Positions 1-7,779 of a DNA stretch of 64,000 nt are shown here, piece by piece; the first letter of the stretch is position 1; every line of letters starts with the position of its first letter. The stretch spans positions 3,100,001-3,164,000 of the forward strand of contig OY730477.1 in assembly GCA_963422745.1 (NCBI GenBank), written 5' to 3'. The stretch comes from G963422745 sp963422745 (GTDB lineage: Bacteria > Actinomycetota > Acidimicrobiia > Acidimicrobiales > Aldehydirespiratoraceae). A model generated the notes under the pieces. It saw nothing but the letters and a program-made list of their open reading frames with translations, did not search any database and was not told where the DNA came from. The translations under genes were made by a program, and so were the position numbers.

Positions 1-2
1 CT

Positions 3-401
3 TCGATCACGGCAGCTGTGTCTGCGGCGGCCGATGCTGGCTACGCCAGGGTGATCGTGGCACATGCCGATTTGCCTCTGGCCGAAGATCTTGCCATCGT
101 CACGGGCTCGGGACTAGCGATCGCCCCGGACCGCCATGGCGACGGATCGAACGTTGTGTCGGTGCCAACCGAGGTCAGATTCGAGTTCGCCTACGGCCCG
201 GGATCCTTCGAACGCCACTGCAGTGAGGCCGCACGCCTGGGACTTGCCGTGACCGTGATCAACGAACCGAGCTTGGCCTTCGACGTTGACAATCCCGACG
301 ATCTCAAGATGCTCAAGACGCGAACCGGTTCTTGTGGTGCCAACACCCTAAACGTCGACCAAAACGCAACCGAACCCACACCACAACACCAGAAGGGCTG
401 A
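3..401 (+). CDS. cofC: 2-phospho-L-lactate guanylyltransferase CofC, 3' part
   Basis: This is the C-terminal half of CofC, which uses GTP to activate 2-phospholactate or PEP in coenzyme F420 synthesis. The reading frame is open from the window edge, so the start lies upstream. Visible family features are the strand VIVAHADLPLA with its HADLP motif, the segment IAPDRHGDGSNVV (nucleotide-binding loop), and the C-terminal FDVDNPDDLKML, which is typical of CofC/MobA-like transferases. The last 24 or so codons, after LKTR, run into a tandem intergenic repeat and look like an extension created by that repeat rather than conserved protein. An F420-dependent-type nitroreductase lies 15 kb downstream, which fits an F420-making organism. 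Family assignment is by recognition of motifs; the missing N-terminus limits certainty. Confidence 0.8.
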   Translation, partial: SITAAVSAAADAGYARVIVAHADLPLAEDLAIVTGSGLAIAPDRHGDGSNVVSVPTEVRFEFAYGPGSFERHCSEAARLGLAVTVINEPSLAFDVDNPDDLKMLKTRTGSCGANTLNVDQNATEPTPQHQKG

Positions 402-499
402 TACCCACGTATCCCGCTCTTGTGGTGCCAACACCCTCAACGTCCACCAAGACCCAACCGTGCTTTCACCACAATAGCAAGGGCTGACACCCACGTGTC
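331..499. repeat. 88-bp tandem duplication over the cofC stop codon
   Basis: Two copies start at 331 and 419, each opening with CTTGTGGTGCCAACACCCT and closing with GGGCTGA(T/C)ACCCACGT. The first copy contains the cofC stop at 399-401. The second lies wholly between genes and is slightly diverged, with an internal deletion. Confidence 0.85.
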
Positions 500-568
500 T
501 GACGCATCCTACGTCTACCTAATAGGCGATACATCACCGGGTGGCCACCTGCGTGCTCGCCCGAGTCC

Positions 569-574
569 TAGGAT
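569..574 (+). promoter_or_regulatory. -10 box for leaderless PIG-L gene
   Basis: TAGGAT lies six nucleotides before the GTG at 581, the spacing seen at several other starts in this window. No good -35 is visible. It is a sequence inference from position and consensus only. Confidence 0.5.
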
Positions 575-580
575 CGGTCT

Positions 581-1324
581 GTGCGCGTCGATTTGGGTAC
601 CCCGACGAGTGCCCTTGCTATCGGCGCTCACCCCGACGACATTGAGTTCGAGTGTGGTGCAACGCTCGCCAAATGGGCTGCCGCGGGAGCGACAGTGCAT
701 CTGCTGGTGTGCACGGACGGCCGCAAAGGCACCTGGGATGTTGACGCCGACGTCAGCGCTTTGGTTGCCCGCAGACAAGCCGAGCAGCGTGAGGCGGCAC
801 ATCGGCTTGGTGCCACGGGCGATGTTCGGTTCCTTGACCGGATCGACGGTGAACTCGACATGGGTCCGGGCTCGGGCCTGGCGGTGCGCGGCATGGTCGC
901 ACGAGTTATCCGTGAACTCACCCCGGAGGTTGTGATAGCCCACGACCCATGGCGACGCTGGCGGATGCATCCCGATCATCGAGCGGCAGGCTTCGTTACC
1001 GTTGATGCGGTTGTGGCGGCGCGTGACCCGCACTACTTCCCCGACCACGGAATCGCCGCTCATCGCCCCGACGCTTTGTTGTTGTTTGAGTGTGAGGAAC
1101 CCGACCATGTCGAACGTGTTGAAGCCGAACATCTTGACGCCAAAGTCGATGCCCTACTCGCACACGAGAGTCAGTTTGAGACCACTATGGCGATCAACGC
1201 CAACGACGACGGTCAACAGCGAGCTGCCTTCACCCATCGCATTCTGAACACGGCACGCGATCACGGCAGACCCGTAGGGGTGAACCTAGGTGAGGCCTTC
1301 TTGTTGATGGACCCCGCTTCCTAG
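581..1324 (+). CDS. PIG-L/LmbE family zinc deacetylase
   Basis: A 247-residue member of the PIG-L (LmbE) family, zinc-dependent hydrolases that remove N-acetyl groups from GlcNAc-type substrates. Actinobacterial relatives include MshB and Mca of mycothiol metabolism. The two metal-binding motifs are present: AHPDDIE at residues 16-22 and MHPDH at 129-133, with a Rossmann-like N-terminus (TSALAIGAHPDD). The GTG at 581 is chosen because a TAGGAT box lies six nucleotides upstream, implying a leaderless mRNA. It stands alone, after the cofC repeat and before another repeat array, so context does not reveal the substrate. MshB, Mca or a small-molecule deacetylase are all possible. Confidence 0.85.
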   Translation: MRVDLGTPTSALAIGAHPDDIEFECGATLAKWAAAGATVHLLVCTDGRKGTWDVDADVSALVARRQAEQREAAHRLGATGDVRFLDRIDGELDMGPGSGLAVRGMVARVIRELTPEVVIAHDPWRRWRMHPDHRAAGFVTVDAVVAARDPHYFPDHGIAAHRPDALLLFECEEPDHVERVEAEHLDAKVDALLAHESQFETTMAINANDDGQQRAAFTHRILNTARDHGRPVGVNLGEAFLLMDPAS

Positions 1325-1392
1325 GACCCCATCTCAAACCGTTTGTTCAACCATCTATCGACGGTCATCCCACCGGTGATCGGCCGTATACG

Positions 1393-1624
1393 TCACGGCA
1401 GCACCACGTTAGTAGGCACGACGACGGTTGCTTGTTCATCTGCGGTTTATCGTCGGGGTCATGGCAGCACCACATTTATGGGCACGACGACGCAGAACCT
1501 TGCGAGGTGCGAAGCCCTTCGTGTCATGGCAGCACCACATTTATGGGCACGACGACGGCCGAATGAGTCAATACTGATGCCGCATCAAATCATGACTGCA
1601 CCGTATTCCTTGCACGACGATGGA
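1393..1624. repeat. Four-unit tandem array, 65-66 bp period
   Basis: Units begin at about 1393, 1459, 1524 and 1590 and share TCATGGCAGCACCACATTT followed by GGCACGACGACG. The first and last units are diverged. The array fills the gap between the deacetylase and the toxin-antitoxin pair; no gene is seen in it. Confidence 0.85.
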
Positions 1625-1698
1625 TGGTGACTGAGAGATTCGCGTCCTTCGCCACATCCTGTGTCTTGATGGTGCAACATCTGCTGGGTTCATTGGTG

Positions 1699-1704
1699 CA
1701 TACT
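1699..1704 (+). promoter_or_regulatory. -10 box for vapB45-like gene
   Basis: CATACT is followed by six nucleotides and then GTG at 1711. The same hexamer and near-identical spacing precede the ilvB leader peptide in this window, which supports a leaderless start here. Confidence 0.4.
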
Positions 1705-1710
1705 GCTTGT

Positions 1711-2421
1711 GTGGAACCAGGCCCGGAGATGCAACGCCGACAGCTAATCTACGCGCTGAGCCGACCACTAGGCAGGTACACCGTTGAGCGCGCCACCCAA
1801 CTCTCGGGTGTACCCAAGAGCACGATCTATAAATGGCGCCAAACCAAAGTTCTTGGTTCAGATTTTCCGGTGGACTCCCCGGCGACGTGGTCCTATCGAG
1901 ACCTAGTACTGCTTCGTCTTCTGGCGTGGCTGCGTCAACGCGGAATGCGGCTGTCTATGGCTGCTGAGAAGATCTTGAATGTTCGTACTCATCTGTCCAA
2001 GGGAATAGACATTCAGCGGATCCACGCCACCAGGTTCGATGTCGTGATCACTGGGAATGCAGCGACCGACGTCCACGACGATCGTGAGAATCTTCTGCCC
2101 TCAGCGGACTTCTACGATCTCTTGGCGACATTCAACTTGCATGAACCTGTCGATGAGTTGCGTTCACGGAAGAAGGGCTCGCTATGGGCTCCAGACCTTG
2201 TTGAGCCATCGACTCATTCGACGATCACACCCTGGGTCTTAGCGGGCGACCCCTGCGTCAAGAATACGAGGATCCCGACCGCGGCGATCTTCGCTCTTCG
2301 AACTGTGCGTCAGCTGCCGACAGATACAATTGCAAAATTGTATCCCGGGCTCTCAGATCAGATGATTGAGGATGTAACCCGGCTGGAGGAGCGCTTGCGT
2401 GGTTGCGACCTCGCAGCTTGA
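1711..2421 (+). CDS. VapB45-like antitoxin: HTH plus DUF433
   Basis: This looks like the antitoxin of a VapBC45-type module (as M. tuberculosis Rv2018/Rv2019). An N-terminal MerR-like helix-turn-helix (YTVERATQLSGVPKSTIYKW) probably binds the operon's own promoter. The C-terminal part is a DUF433 domain with the signature GDPCVKNTRIPTAAIFAL and then LYPGLSDQMIEDV. The start at GTG 1711 is preferred because CATACT sits six nucleotides upstream; ATG 1732 and an in-frame ATG at 1624 are alternatives. The 3' end overlaps the toxin gene by 23 bp, so the two are co-transcribed and probably translationally coupled. Lower GC than the neighbours hints at transfer. Confidence 0.75.
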   Translation: MEPGPEMQRRQLIYALSRPLGRYTVERATQLSGVPKSTIYKWRQTKVLGSDFPVDSPATWSYRDLVLLRLLAWLRQRGMRLSMAAEKILNVRTHLSKGIDIQRIHATRFDVVITGNAATDVHDDRENLLPSADFYDLLATFNLHEPVDELRSRKKGSLWAPDLVEPSTHSTITPWVLAGDPCVKNTRIPTAAIFALRTVRQLPTDTIAKLYPGLSDQMIEDVTRLEERLRGCDLAA

Positions 2422-2965
2422 CACTTTCCGACTCCTCCTGGATCAAGGCTTTCCAAAGCCGCCTTGGTCGGTACCCGAACTTGATAGAAGCGTCACAGTA
2501 GTCCACTTCTCCGACTTGGACCCAGCCCTTGCAACAAGTAGCACACCCGATTGGTTCGTCTACTGTCTCGCTGCGGAACACGGGTTCCACGAACTCGCCG
2601 TTCGTGACATGTCACAAGTCAATCAATCGGTCGAAATGTATGTACTCTCGCGACTCAAGGAACTTACGATTGTGACTTGGCGAAAGGGTAACGATGATCC
2701 AATCCGGGAATGGGGGCAGATCCTAGCCTATCTACCGCAGATAAGAACTCGAGTGCTTGAAGTTGGCGGACGGATACTGATGCTTCCGACGCCAGCAATC
2801 CAGGGATCCTCAATCTGCCCAGCCAAAGATCAAATCGGCAAGATAGCCAAGCTACGCGGGGTTTCCAATGAGCAGGTTCGGCACGAAGCGCAATCTGAGA
2901 TTACGGAATGGTTAGAAGTGTCAGGAGAATCTCAAGACAGGTTCAGCATTCTGTTCTCAGATTGA
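2399..2965 (+). CDS. VapC45-like PIN-domain toxin (DUF5615-type)
   Basis: A 188-residue PIN-like protein, by family a ribonuclease toxin neutralised by the DUF433 protein it overlaps. The N-terminus FRLLLDQGFP carries the first acidic PIN residue in the context typical of DUF5615 proteins. Further acidic positions are in HFSDLDPALATS and in LAVRDMSQVNQSVEMYVLSRL. The GTG start at 2399 lies inside the antitoxin reading frame, 23 bp before its stop. The protein is longer than a minimal VapC, with a C-terminal extension of about 70 residues (from ATPAIQGSS-like sequence to the end) of unknown role. RNA target unknown. Confidence 0.65.
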   Translation: MVATSQLDTFRLLLDQGFPKPPWSVPELDRSVTVVHFSDLDPALATSSTPDWFVYCLAAEHGFHELAVRDMSQVNQSVEMYVLSRLKELTIVTWRKGNDDPIREWGQILAYLPQIRTRVLEVGGRILMLPTPAIQGSSICPAKDQIGKIAKLRGVSNEQVRHEAQSEITEWLEVSGESQDRFSILFSD

Positions 2966-3180
2966 TCATAGTTATATGAGCAATCTAGGATTGTAGCGGC
3001 TGCAACTGCTACGGTGGCGCGGCCTCCTACCTGTTGTTCTCTCTTTGATGCTCGCACACAACACCCTTATTGATATCCTCAACCCACAGTTGATGAGGCC
3101 ACTATGAGTAATATGAACGCTCAAGCATCACCTGTCATGTCTCAAGATTCTTGGTAGCAATCTCAAGTGATCCGATCGGT

Positions 3181-3551
3181 TCAATATGCGTCGCACTCCT
3201 CTATGGGCTCGACGAAGACGACCTCGCCGTCATTGTCATCCAACAGTAGTTGAGTCCTAGCCGAACGAACGTCTTGTTCTGGGAAGCATCTACACTTCTT
3301 ACAACTATTTCTTTGCTCTCTTCAATCAAGTATCGCAGCGTATTGAAGAGTTCTGTACGTTGTGGGTTTCTATGTTGAGCCAGTAAATTTGACGTTTCTG
3401 TCAGTGTATTCGGTGTTACGAAGATACTATTGACAGGTCGCATCAGTTGCTTCAGAATTTCATAGGTCTCCACATCGTATTCTCTTAGCCGTTTGTGCTT
3501 TTCTATTATATGCGGACTGGTCTCCCCACAATCAGCAATAAGAGTAGGCAC
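3181..3551 (-). pseudogene. Decayed PIN-domain toxin
   Basis: The first part reads as a PIN protein: LIADCGETS supplies the first Asp and VTPNTLTETSNLLAQ the conserved Glu, followed by FVRLGL. The current frame then ends in a low-complexity tail (stop at 3201). In another frame the expected end of the same family is readable: LLLDDNDGEVVFVEPIEE, then CDAY and a stop at 3181. The segment that should join FVRLGL to LLLDDN, which contains the third acidic (T-D) motif and about 15-20 residues, is missing. An out-of-frame internal deletion therefore destroyed the active site. Its probable partner at 3585-3878 is intact and lies immediately upstream on the same strand. Confidence 0.7.
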
Positions 3552-3584
3552 GAATCAATAAACGGTCCACATGGAGGAAGAGGT

Positions 3585-3878
3585 TTAGTTCTCAGAGTTG
3601 AGGAACCGAATCGTTGTGGAAATGACTTCACCATCTTCGTCATCTATCTGAATAACCTTGTACGATCGTTTCCCATAGGCCTGCGTACCACCGAACATGG
3701 ACTTCACAGGATTTTCCGCTGACTGCTCCCACGGCGGGAAGAAGCCGATGGTGATCTTCCAGGTGTTGGAGTGATCATCAAACTTTACTTCTTCAAGACT
3801 TACATGATTCATTTTCTCCTCGGCAAAGATATCGGCAAAGTATGCCTTTGCTAACTGTACTGCTTCCTTAACATTCAT
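3585..3878 (-). CDS. Small protein upstream of PIN gene, putative antitoxin
   Basis: A 97-residue acidic protein (MNVKEAVQLAKAYFADIF...) with an alpha-helical start and a later beta-rich stretch around TWKITIGFFPPW and YKVIQIDDEDGEVIS. It belongs to a family of small hypothetical proteins that I associate with being immediately upstream of PIN-domain genes; a role as antitoxin or immunity partner is inferred from that placement only. The gap to the decayed PIN gene is 34 bp on the same strand. The gene is intact and distinctly AT-richer than the genome around it. No helix-turn-helix is recognisable. Confidence 0.5.
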   Translation of the reverse strand: MNVKEAVQLAKAYFADIFAEEKMNHVSLEEVKFDDHSNTWKITIGFFPPWEQSAENPVKSMFGGTQAYGKRSYKVIQIDDEDGEVISTTIRFLNSEN

Positions 3879-4072
3879 TTTGTTCCCTATTCTACGGTAG
3901 CTGCAATGTTACATCTACAGAATAGACCCGTTTACCCTTCCAACCGTTGAATTCGCAAGTCAACTTAGACATACAGGAATGGTGTCTTGTTCGAATACAC
4001 CGATGCTCAATCTAATCCCGGCCCCACCAAAGTTTGATTCTCAGCTATTTCTAATTCCCTGATACCGCAATA

Positions 4073-4136
4073 ATCGGTGCGACTAGCCTGCAGGCACGAA
4101 TCCGTGCAACTAGCCTGATCCCGCACAAATCGGTGC
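4073..4136. repeat. Short direct repeats before methylase copy 1
   Basis: ATC(G/C)GTGC recurs at 4073, 4100 and 4129 (27 and 29 bp apart). The first two are followed by (G/A)ACTAGCCTG. The unit is close to one seen nowhere else in the window. The last copy is five bases before the GGGAGG ribosome-binding site of the methylase. Confidence 0.6.
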
Positions 4137-4153
4137 AGCGGGGAGGTACTACC

Positions 4154-6622
4154 TTGGGTTGGGCAGACGATTTCCTGGTTGACCGTGAGCCAGCACCATG
4201 GTCGCCACACGAACGCCCCAGACCCGAGGGTCTGGTGGTGCGAGAGATGTTTGCCCAGGCCGGGGCCAACGGCTTGGAGGTGGTGCTGGCTGATGCCACC
4301 ACCACGTTGTCGGCCACGCGGATTCGCGCCGCTTGGAAGGTATGGCGTAACCGCCGGGCAACGCCGGTGCTGTTGATCGCCGGGTCGGGCGGCTCCACGG
4401 TAACTATGTGCGGGCCGGTGGGCGACAAACCCGGTGTCCGCTCCGACGTATCCGTGGCGCTAGCCGAGCGGATCTCCGAGGCCGCTCTTGACGAGCCGGA
4501 TCATCACGGCGCTACCCGTTCGCTGCTTGCTGTGTTGTCACAGCTTGACCGACCGTTCCCATGGATGCGCTCCGATCTGCTGGGGCTTAACAACGTGGGA
4601 CTTCTCGCCACTCATGAGTTGCACACCTCGGTGCAGCAACGACCCGATTGGAACGACTCTGTTCGTCGTGCTCAGCCACTGTTGAACAGACGCGGTCAGC
4701 AACTCCTGAAGGGATTGGGTTTCGGCGTTGAGACTTTGGACGTTGGCACTTCGGTGCTGACCGTTAGCGGACGCCGATCCGCTGTGGCCGTGTTCTGCCG
4801 TGATGACGAACCATTTGACTCCCCGGTCCGACGTTTCGACGGGATATCACCGGTCTCGCGTGCTTTGGCCGTTGCCGACCGCCACAAGATTGATTGGGTG
4901 ATACTCACACGTGCTTCACAGATTCGACTGCACGCAGCACGGGCCGACACCGGGGTGGGCCGAAGAGGCCGGACCGAGACGTTCGTGGAATTGGATCTAG
5001 CCGTAATGGCGCCTGAACAGGCCGGATACCTGCCACTGCTGTTCTCCGACGAGGCCTTGACTCCAGGGACGGGAACACTAGAGAAGATCCTTGAGCAGTC
5101 GCAGCGTTTCGCCGCCGATCTCGCTCATCGCCTGCGTGAACGTGTCTATCACCGCACCGTCCCGGCATTGGCCCGCGCTGTTTCGGATCGCCTCAGTGAC
5201 CGTTCCGAGAGTCCTAATCCCGGAAATGATGACCTCGGCCGATCCGGTATCCCCGGAGAGATCCGAACCCTCAAGGCAACCAGAAGCCTCGGTGTGCCCG
5301 AACTGCAGCGTGCCTACGAAACCGTGATGGTGATCTTGTTCCGGCTGCTGTTCACGGCCTACGCCGAAGCAACGGATCTGCTGCCTTATACCACCAATGG
5401 CGCCTACGCCGAGCGCTCATTGTCGACGACGGTGCGCCGACTGCTCGATCGCTCACCGGTACGGCAGCAATTCAGCGACGAGTCCACCGGCTTGTGGGGT
5501 GGTGTGATCAAGTTGTGGCGAGCTATCGATGAGGGAAATAACGATTGGGGTGTTCCGGCATATGACGGTGGCCTGTTCTCCGAATCGGCGGAGAACACTG
5601 CCGCATTAGATATCGCGAATATGAGGCCCTTGAGCGACGCCGAGTTCGGCTCGGCATTGACTGCGATGTTGATAGACGACAGTCCCGAGGGTGATGGACC
5701 GGTGGATTTCCGGTCGCTGTCGGTGCGTGAGTTCGGCACCATCTATGAAGGACTGCTCGAATCTCGCCTATTCGTGGCCCAGCACGACCTCACTATCGGC
5801 ACCAAAGGCAAAGCCAAGGGCCAGTTCGTGCAAGCCCGTCAAGGTGACCAGGTGGTGATCGAGGAAGGGCAGGTGCATCTCACCAACCGATCCGGGGAAC
5901 GCAAGGCGTCGGGTTCGTATTTCACGAAACCGTTCGCGGTCTCACATCTTTTGGATCAGGCCTTGGAGCCAGCCCTCGCCAATCACATTGCCATGTTGGA
6001 TCGGCTACGTGAATCCGGCGATGACGCCGCTGTGGCGGCCCGCTTCTTCGATTTCCGCTGCGCGGACATTGCCATGGGCTCCGGGCATTTCCTGGTGGCG
6101 GCGCTTGACCGGATAGAGGCCAGACTGTCGCAGTACCTGGTTCAATACCCGATCCCGGCGGTAGCCGACGAACTGGCAAGGCTGCGCCGCACGGCTGTTG
6201 AAGCCTTGGGTGACACGGCCATCAACATCGAAACCGGTTCGTTGCTGCGCCGCCAGGTGGCCCGACATTGTGTGTATGGCGTGGATATCAACCCGATAGC
6301 CGTGGAACTGGCCCGTGTGTCGATCTGGATCCACACTTTCGTCCCCGGCCTTCCGCTGTCGTTTCTTGATCACAACTTCGTGTGCGGCGACAGCGTGACC
6401 GGGGTGAGCACACTCGACGAAGTCGAAGATTTGTTTGCGGGGGGGGGGGGGCGGAGGGTCTGTTCGCGGACCAGATCCGCCAGATGCTGCGCCAAGCCGA
6501 GGATTCGTTGCGCCGCCTGGCGTCCACGTCGGATGCCACCAAAGCCGAAATCGACGAAGCCCGCTCAGCACACACCCGTGCACTCAAAGATGTGGCCGGT
6601 GCCCGAGCACTGTTCGATCTGA
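4154..6622 (+). CDS. Eco57I-type DNA methyltransferase copy 1, N-terminal part
   Basis: First of three frames of one gene homologous along its length to the intact protein at 30893-34528. The TTG at 4154 is chosen because GGGAGG lies seven nucleotides upstream and the protein then starts GWADDFLVDREP, matching the paralogue. The N-terminal ~300 residues contain WVILTRASQIRLHAA and VGRRGRTETFVELDL, resembling the nuclease-like N-domain of type IIG/HsdR-type enzymes (uncertain). The methyltransferase part has YFTKPFAVSHLL, motif I ADIAMGSGHFL (near 6060) and YGVDINPIAVELAR. At the G13 tract (6439-6451) the frame is lost: the last 57 codons are out of frame and the catalytic NPPW motif is in the next segment. 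With G14 or G11 the frames would join. As sequenced this copy should be inactive. Confidence 0.75.
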   Translation: MGWADDFLVDREPAPWSPHERPRPEGLVVREMFAQAGANGLEVVLADATTTLSATRIRAAWKVWRNRRATPVLLIAGSGGSTVTMCGPVGDKPGVRSDVSVALAERISEAALDEPDHHGATRSLLAVLSQLDRPFPWMRSDLLGLNNVGLLATHELHTSVQQRPDWNDSVRRAQPLLNRRGQQLLKGLGFGVETLDVGTSVLTVSGRRSAVAVFCRDDEPFDSPVRRFDGISPVSRALAVADRHKIDWVILTRASQIRLHAARADTGVGRRGRTETFVELDLAVMAPEQAGYLPLLFSDEALTPGTGTLEKILEQSQRFAADLAHRLRERVYHRTVPALARAVSDRLSDRSESPNPGNDDLGRSGIPGEIRTLKATRSLGVPELQRAYETVMVILFRLLFTAYAEATDLLPYTTNGAYAERSLSTTVRRLLDRSPVRQQFSDESTGLWGGVIKLWRAIDEGNNDWGVPAYDGGLFSESAENTAALDIANMRPLSDAEFGSALTAMLIDDSPEGDGPVDFRSLSVREFGTIYEGLLESRLFVAQHDLTIGTKGKAKGQFVQARQGDQVVIEEGQVHLTNRSGERKASGSYFTKPFAVSHLLDQALEPALANHIAMLDRLRESGDDAAVAARFFDFRCADIAMGSGHFLVAALDRIEARLSQYLVQYPIPAVADELARLRRTAVEALGDTAINIETGSLLRRQVARHCVYGVDINPIAVELARVSIWIHTFVPGLPLSFLDHNFVCGDSVTGVSTLDEVEDLFAGGGGRRVCSRTRSARCCAKPRIRCAAWRPRRMPPKPKSTKPAQHTPVHSKMWPVPEHCSI
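6439..6451. repeat. Poly-G tract (13) inside methylase copy 1
   Basis: Thirteen consecutive G residues split the gene between motif I and the NPPW motif. Reading LFAGGGG then requires one extra G to continue into AEGLFADQIRQML, the frame that matches the paralogue. Long G tracts are classical phase-variation sites, but are also common sequencing-error sites. Confidence 0.9.
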
Positions 6623-7779
6623 TCACAGCCCACCGGGTTGGGGCGATCGAGAGTCTCCCGGAGAACTTCTCCGAAGCGGTGTTCATCAAAGAGGCCAGTC
6701 AACTCGACGTCACCGACACCATCGCGGAGCTGGCACCGGTGCATTTTCCTGCCACCTTCTCTGAGGTGTTCCTGCGGGACCGGCCCGGGTTCGATTGCCT
6801 GCTGGGTAACCCGCCCTGGGAGGAGGTCGTGGCCGACGAGATGACTTGGTGGGGTGTGCATCTACCAGGGATACGGGGTCTGGCAATTCGCCAGATGAAC
6901 ACAGCCATCACCGATTTTCGTCAGCAGCGACCGGATCTGGAGGAAGAGTTCCAGCAAGCACTTGAACAAGCCGCTCGGATGCGTTCAGTGCTGCGAGCCG
7001 TGTTCTCGAAACTGGGCAAAGGGGTCACCGACATGTACAAGGCCTTTGCCTGGCGCAACTGGCAACTCATCCGCAATAATGGCTTCGCCGGTCTGGTGCT
7101 GCCCCGCACCGCACTACAGACCGAAGGCTCCCAGTATTGGCGACAGGCCGTGTTGGACGGGGGAACCTTCCGAGACGTCGCAACCCTGATCAACACCGAC
7201 CAGTGGGTGTTCGACGATGTTCACGCACAGTACAAAGTAGCGTTGATCGCCTTACATAAGACGGCTGTTGCTGGCCGCCATATTCGATTAGGCGGGCCCT
7301 ACGTCAACGAGGTCAGCTTCCATGGCGCCAAGAGCGCACAACGGGTGGGTGTGCCGGTGGAGGAATTCCTAAGTTGGTCCAACAATGCTGGTTTCCCCGA
7401 GCTGCCGGATCATCGCGGAGCGTTGCGGCTGTTCCGCAAACTGAGGTCGCATCCCCGGCTCGACAGGTTCGCCCCAGAACCGAACGAAACCGAACATGGC
7501 CTATCCGATGGGCCAGCAACGCAGCCGGGGAAGGGGGGGGGGGCACGCCCAGACTCCCTGCCCGCACGCGGAACTCCACGCCACGAACGACAAGCACCGA
7601 TTCCTCCTCGACAACGGCGAATCCGCCCGCATCGAGAACTCGACACCACGCTCGACAAGCACCGCTTCATCCTCGACGAAGGCAGATCAACCGCCATGCG
7701 CCTAGAGCGCTCCAAGGGGATTGCAACGCCACCTTCGACAAGCACCGCTTCGTCCTCGATAGAGGAGCCTCGGCCGTGA
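6451..7779 (+). CDS. Methyltransferase copy 1, middle part with NPPW motif
   Basis: Second frame of methylase copy 1, with no start codon of its own that I trust. It begins AEGLFADQIRQMLRQAEDSL, continues with a coiled-coil-like segment (KAEIDEARSAHTRALKDVAGAR) and then LLGNPPWEEV near 6800, the motif IV of adenine-N6 methyltransferases. Downstream, YKAFAWRNWQLIR, GLVLPRTALQ and WVFDDVHAQYKVALI match the target-recognition region of the paralogue. The segment crosses a G11 tract at 7533-7543 and ends with a TGA at 7777-7779 that overlaps the GTG of the next part (GTGA). Translation of this part depends on the upstream G13 tract changing length. Confidence 0.65.
   Translation, partial: AEGLFADQIRQMLRQAEDSLRRLASTSDATKAEIDEARSAHTRALKDVAGARALFDLITAHRVGAIESLPENFSEAVFIKEASQLDVTDTIAELAPVHFPATFSEVFLRDRPGFDCLLGNPPWEEVVADEMTWWGVHLPGIRGLAIRQMNTAITDFRQQRPDLEEEFQQALEQAARMRSVLRAVFSKLGKGVTDMYKAFAWRNWQLIRNNGFAGLVLPRTALQTEGSQYWRQAVLDGGTFRDVATLINTDQWVFDDVHAQYKVALIALHKTAVAGRHIRLGGPYVNEVSFHGAKSAQRVGVPVEEFLSWSNNAGFPELPDHRGALRLFRKLRSHPRLDRFAPEPNETEHGLSDGPATQPGKGGGARPDSLPARGTPRHERQAPIPPRQRRIRPHRELDTTLDKHRFILDEGRSTAMRLERSKGIATPPSTSTASSSIEEPRP
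7533..7543. repeat. Poly-G tract (11) before the C-terminal domain
   Basis: Eleven G residues lie in the linker between the recognition region and the C-terminal domain. With 11 the methylase frame stops at 7779. With 12 (or 9) it would continue uninterrupted into the 262-residue C-terminal part. With 10 or 13 it would stop at 7705. Confidence 0.9.
7589..7762. repeat. Three copies of a DKHRF coding motif in three frames
   Basis: GACAAGCACCG(A/C)TTC(C/A/G)TCCTCGA occurs at 7589, 7654 and 7737. The copies encode DKHRFLLDNG, DKHRFILDEG and DKHRFVLDRG in three different reading frames, each preceded by an (A/T)T(N/L/F) context. The spacings are 65 and 83 bp, neither divisible by three. Whichever frame leaves the G11 tract, one such motif is translated. 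Confidence 0.85.

Noticed and set aside
420..935. 171-residue frame upstream of and overlapping the PIG-L gene
   Set aside because: It overlaps the real deacetylase gene in another frame and begins in a tandem repeat.
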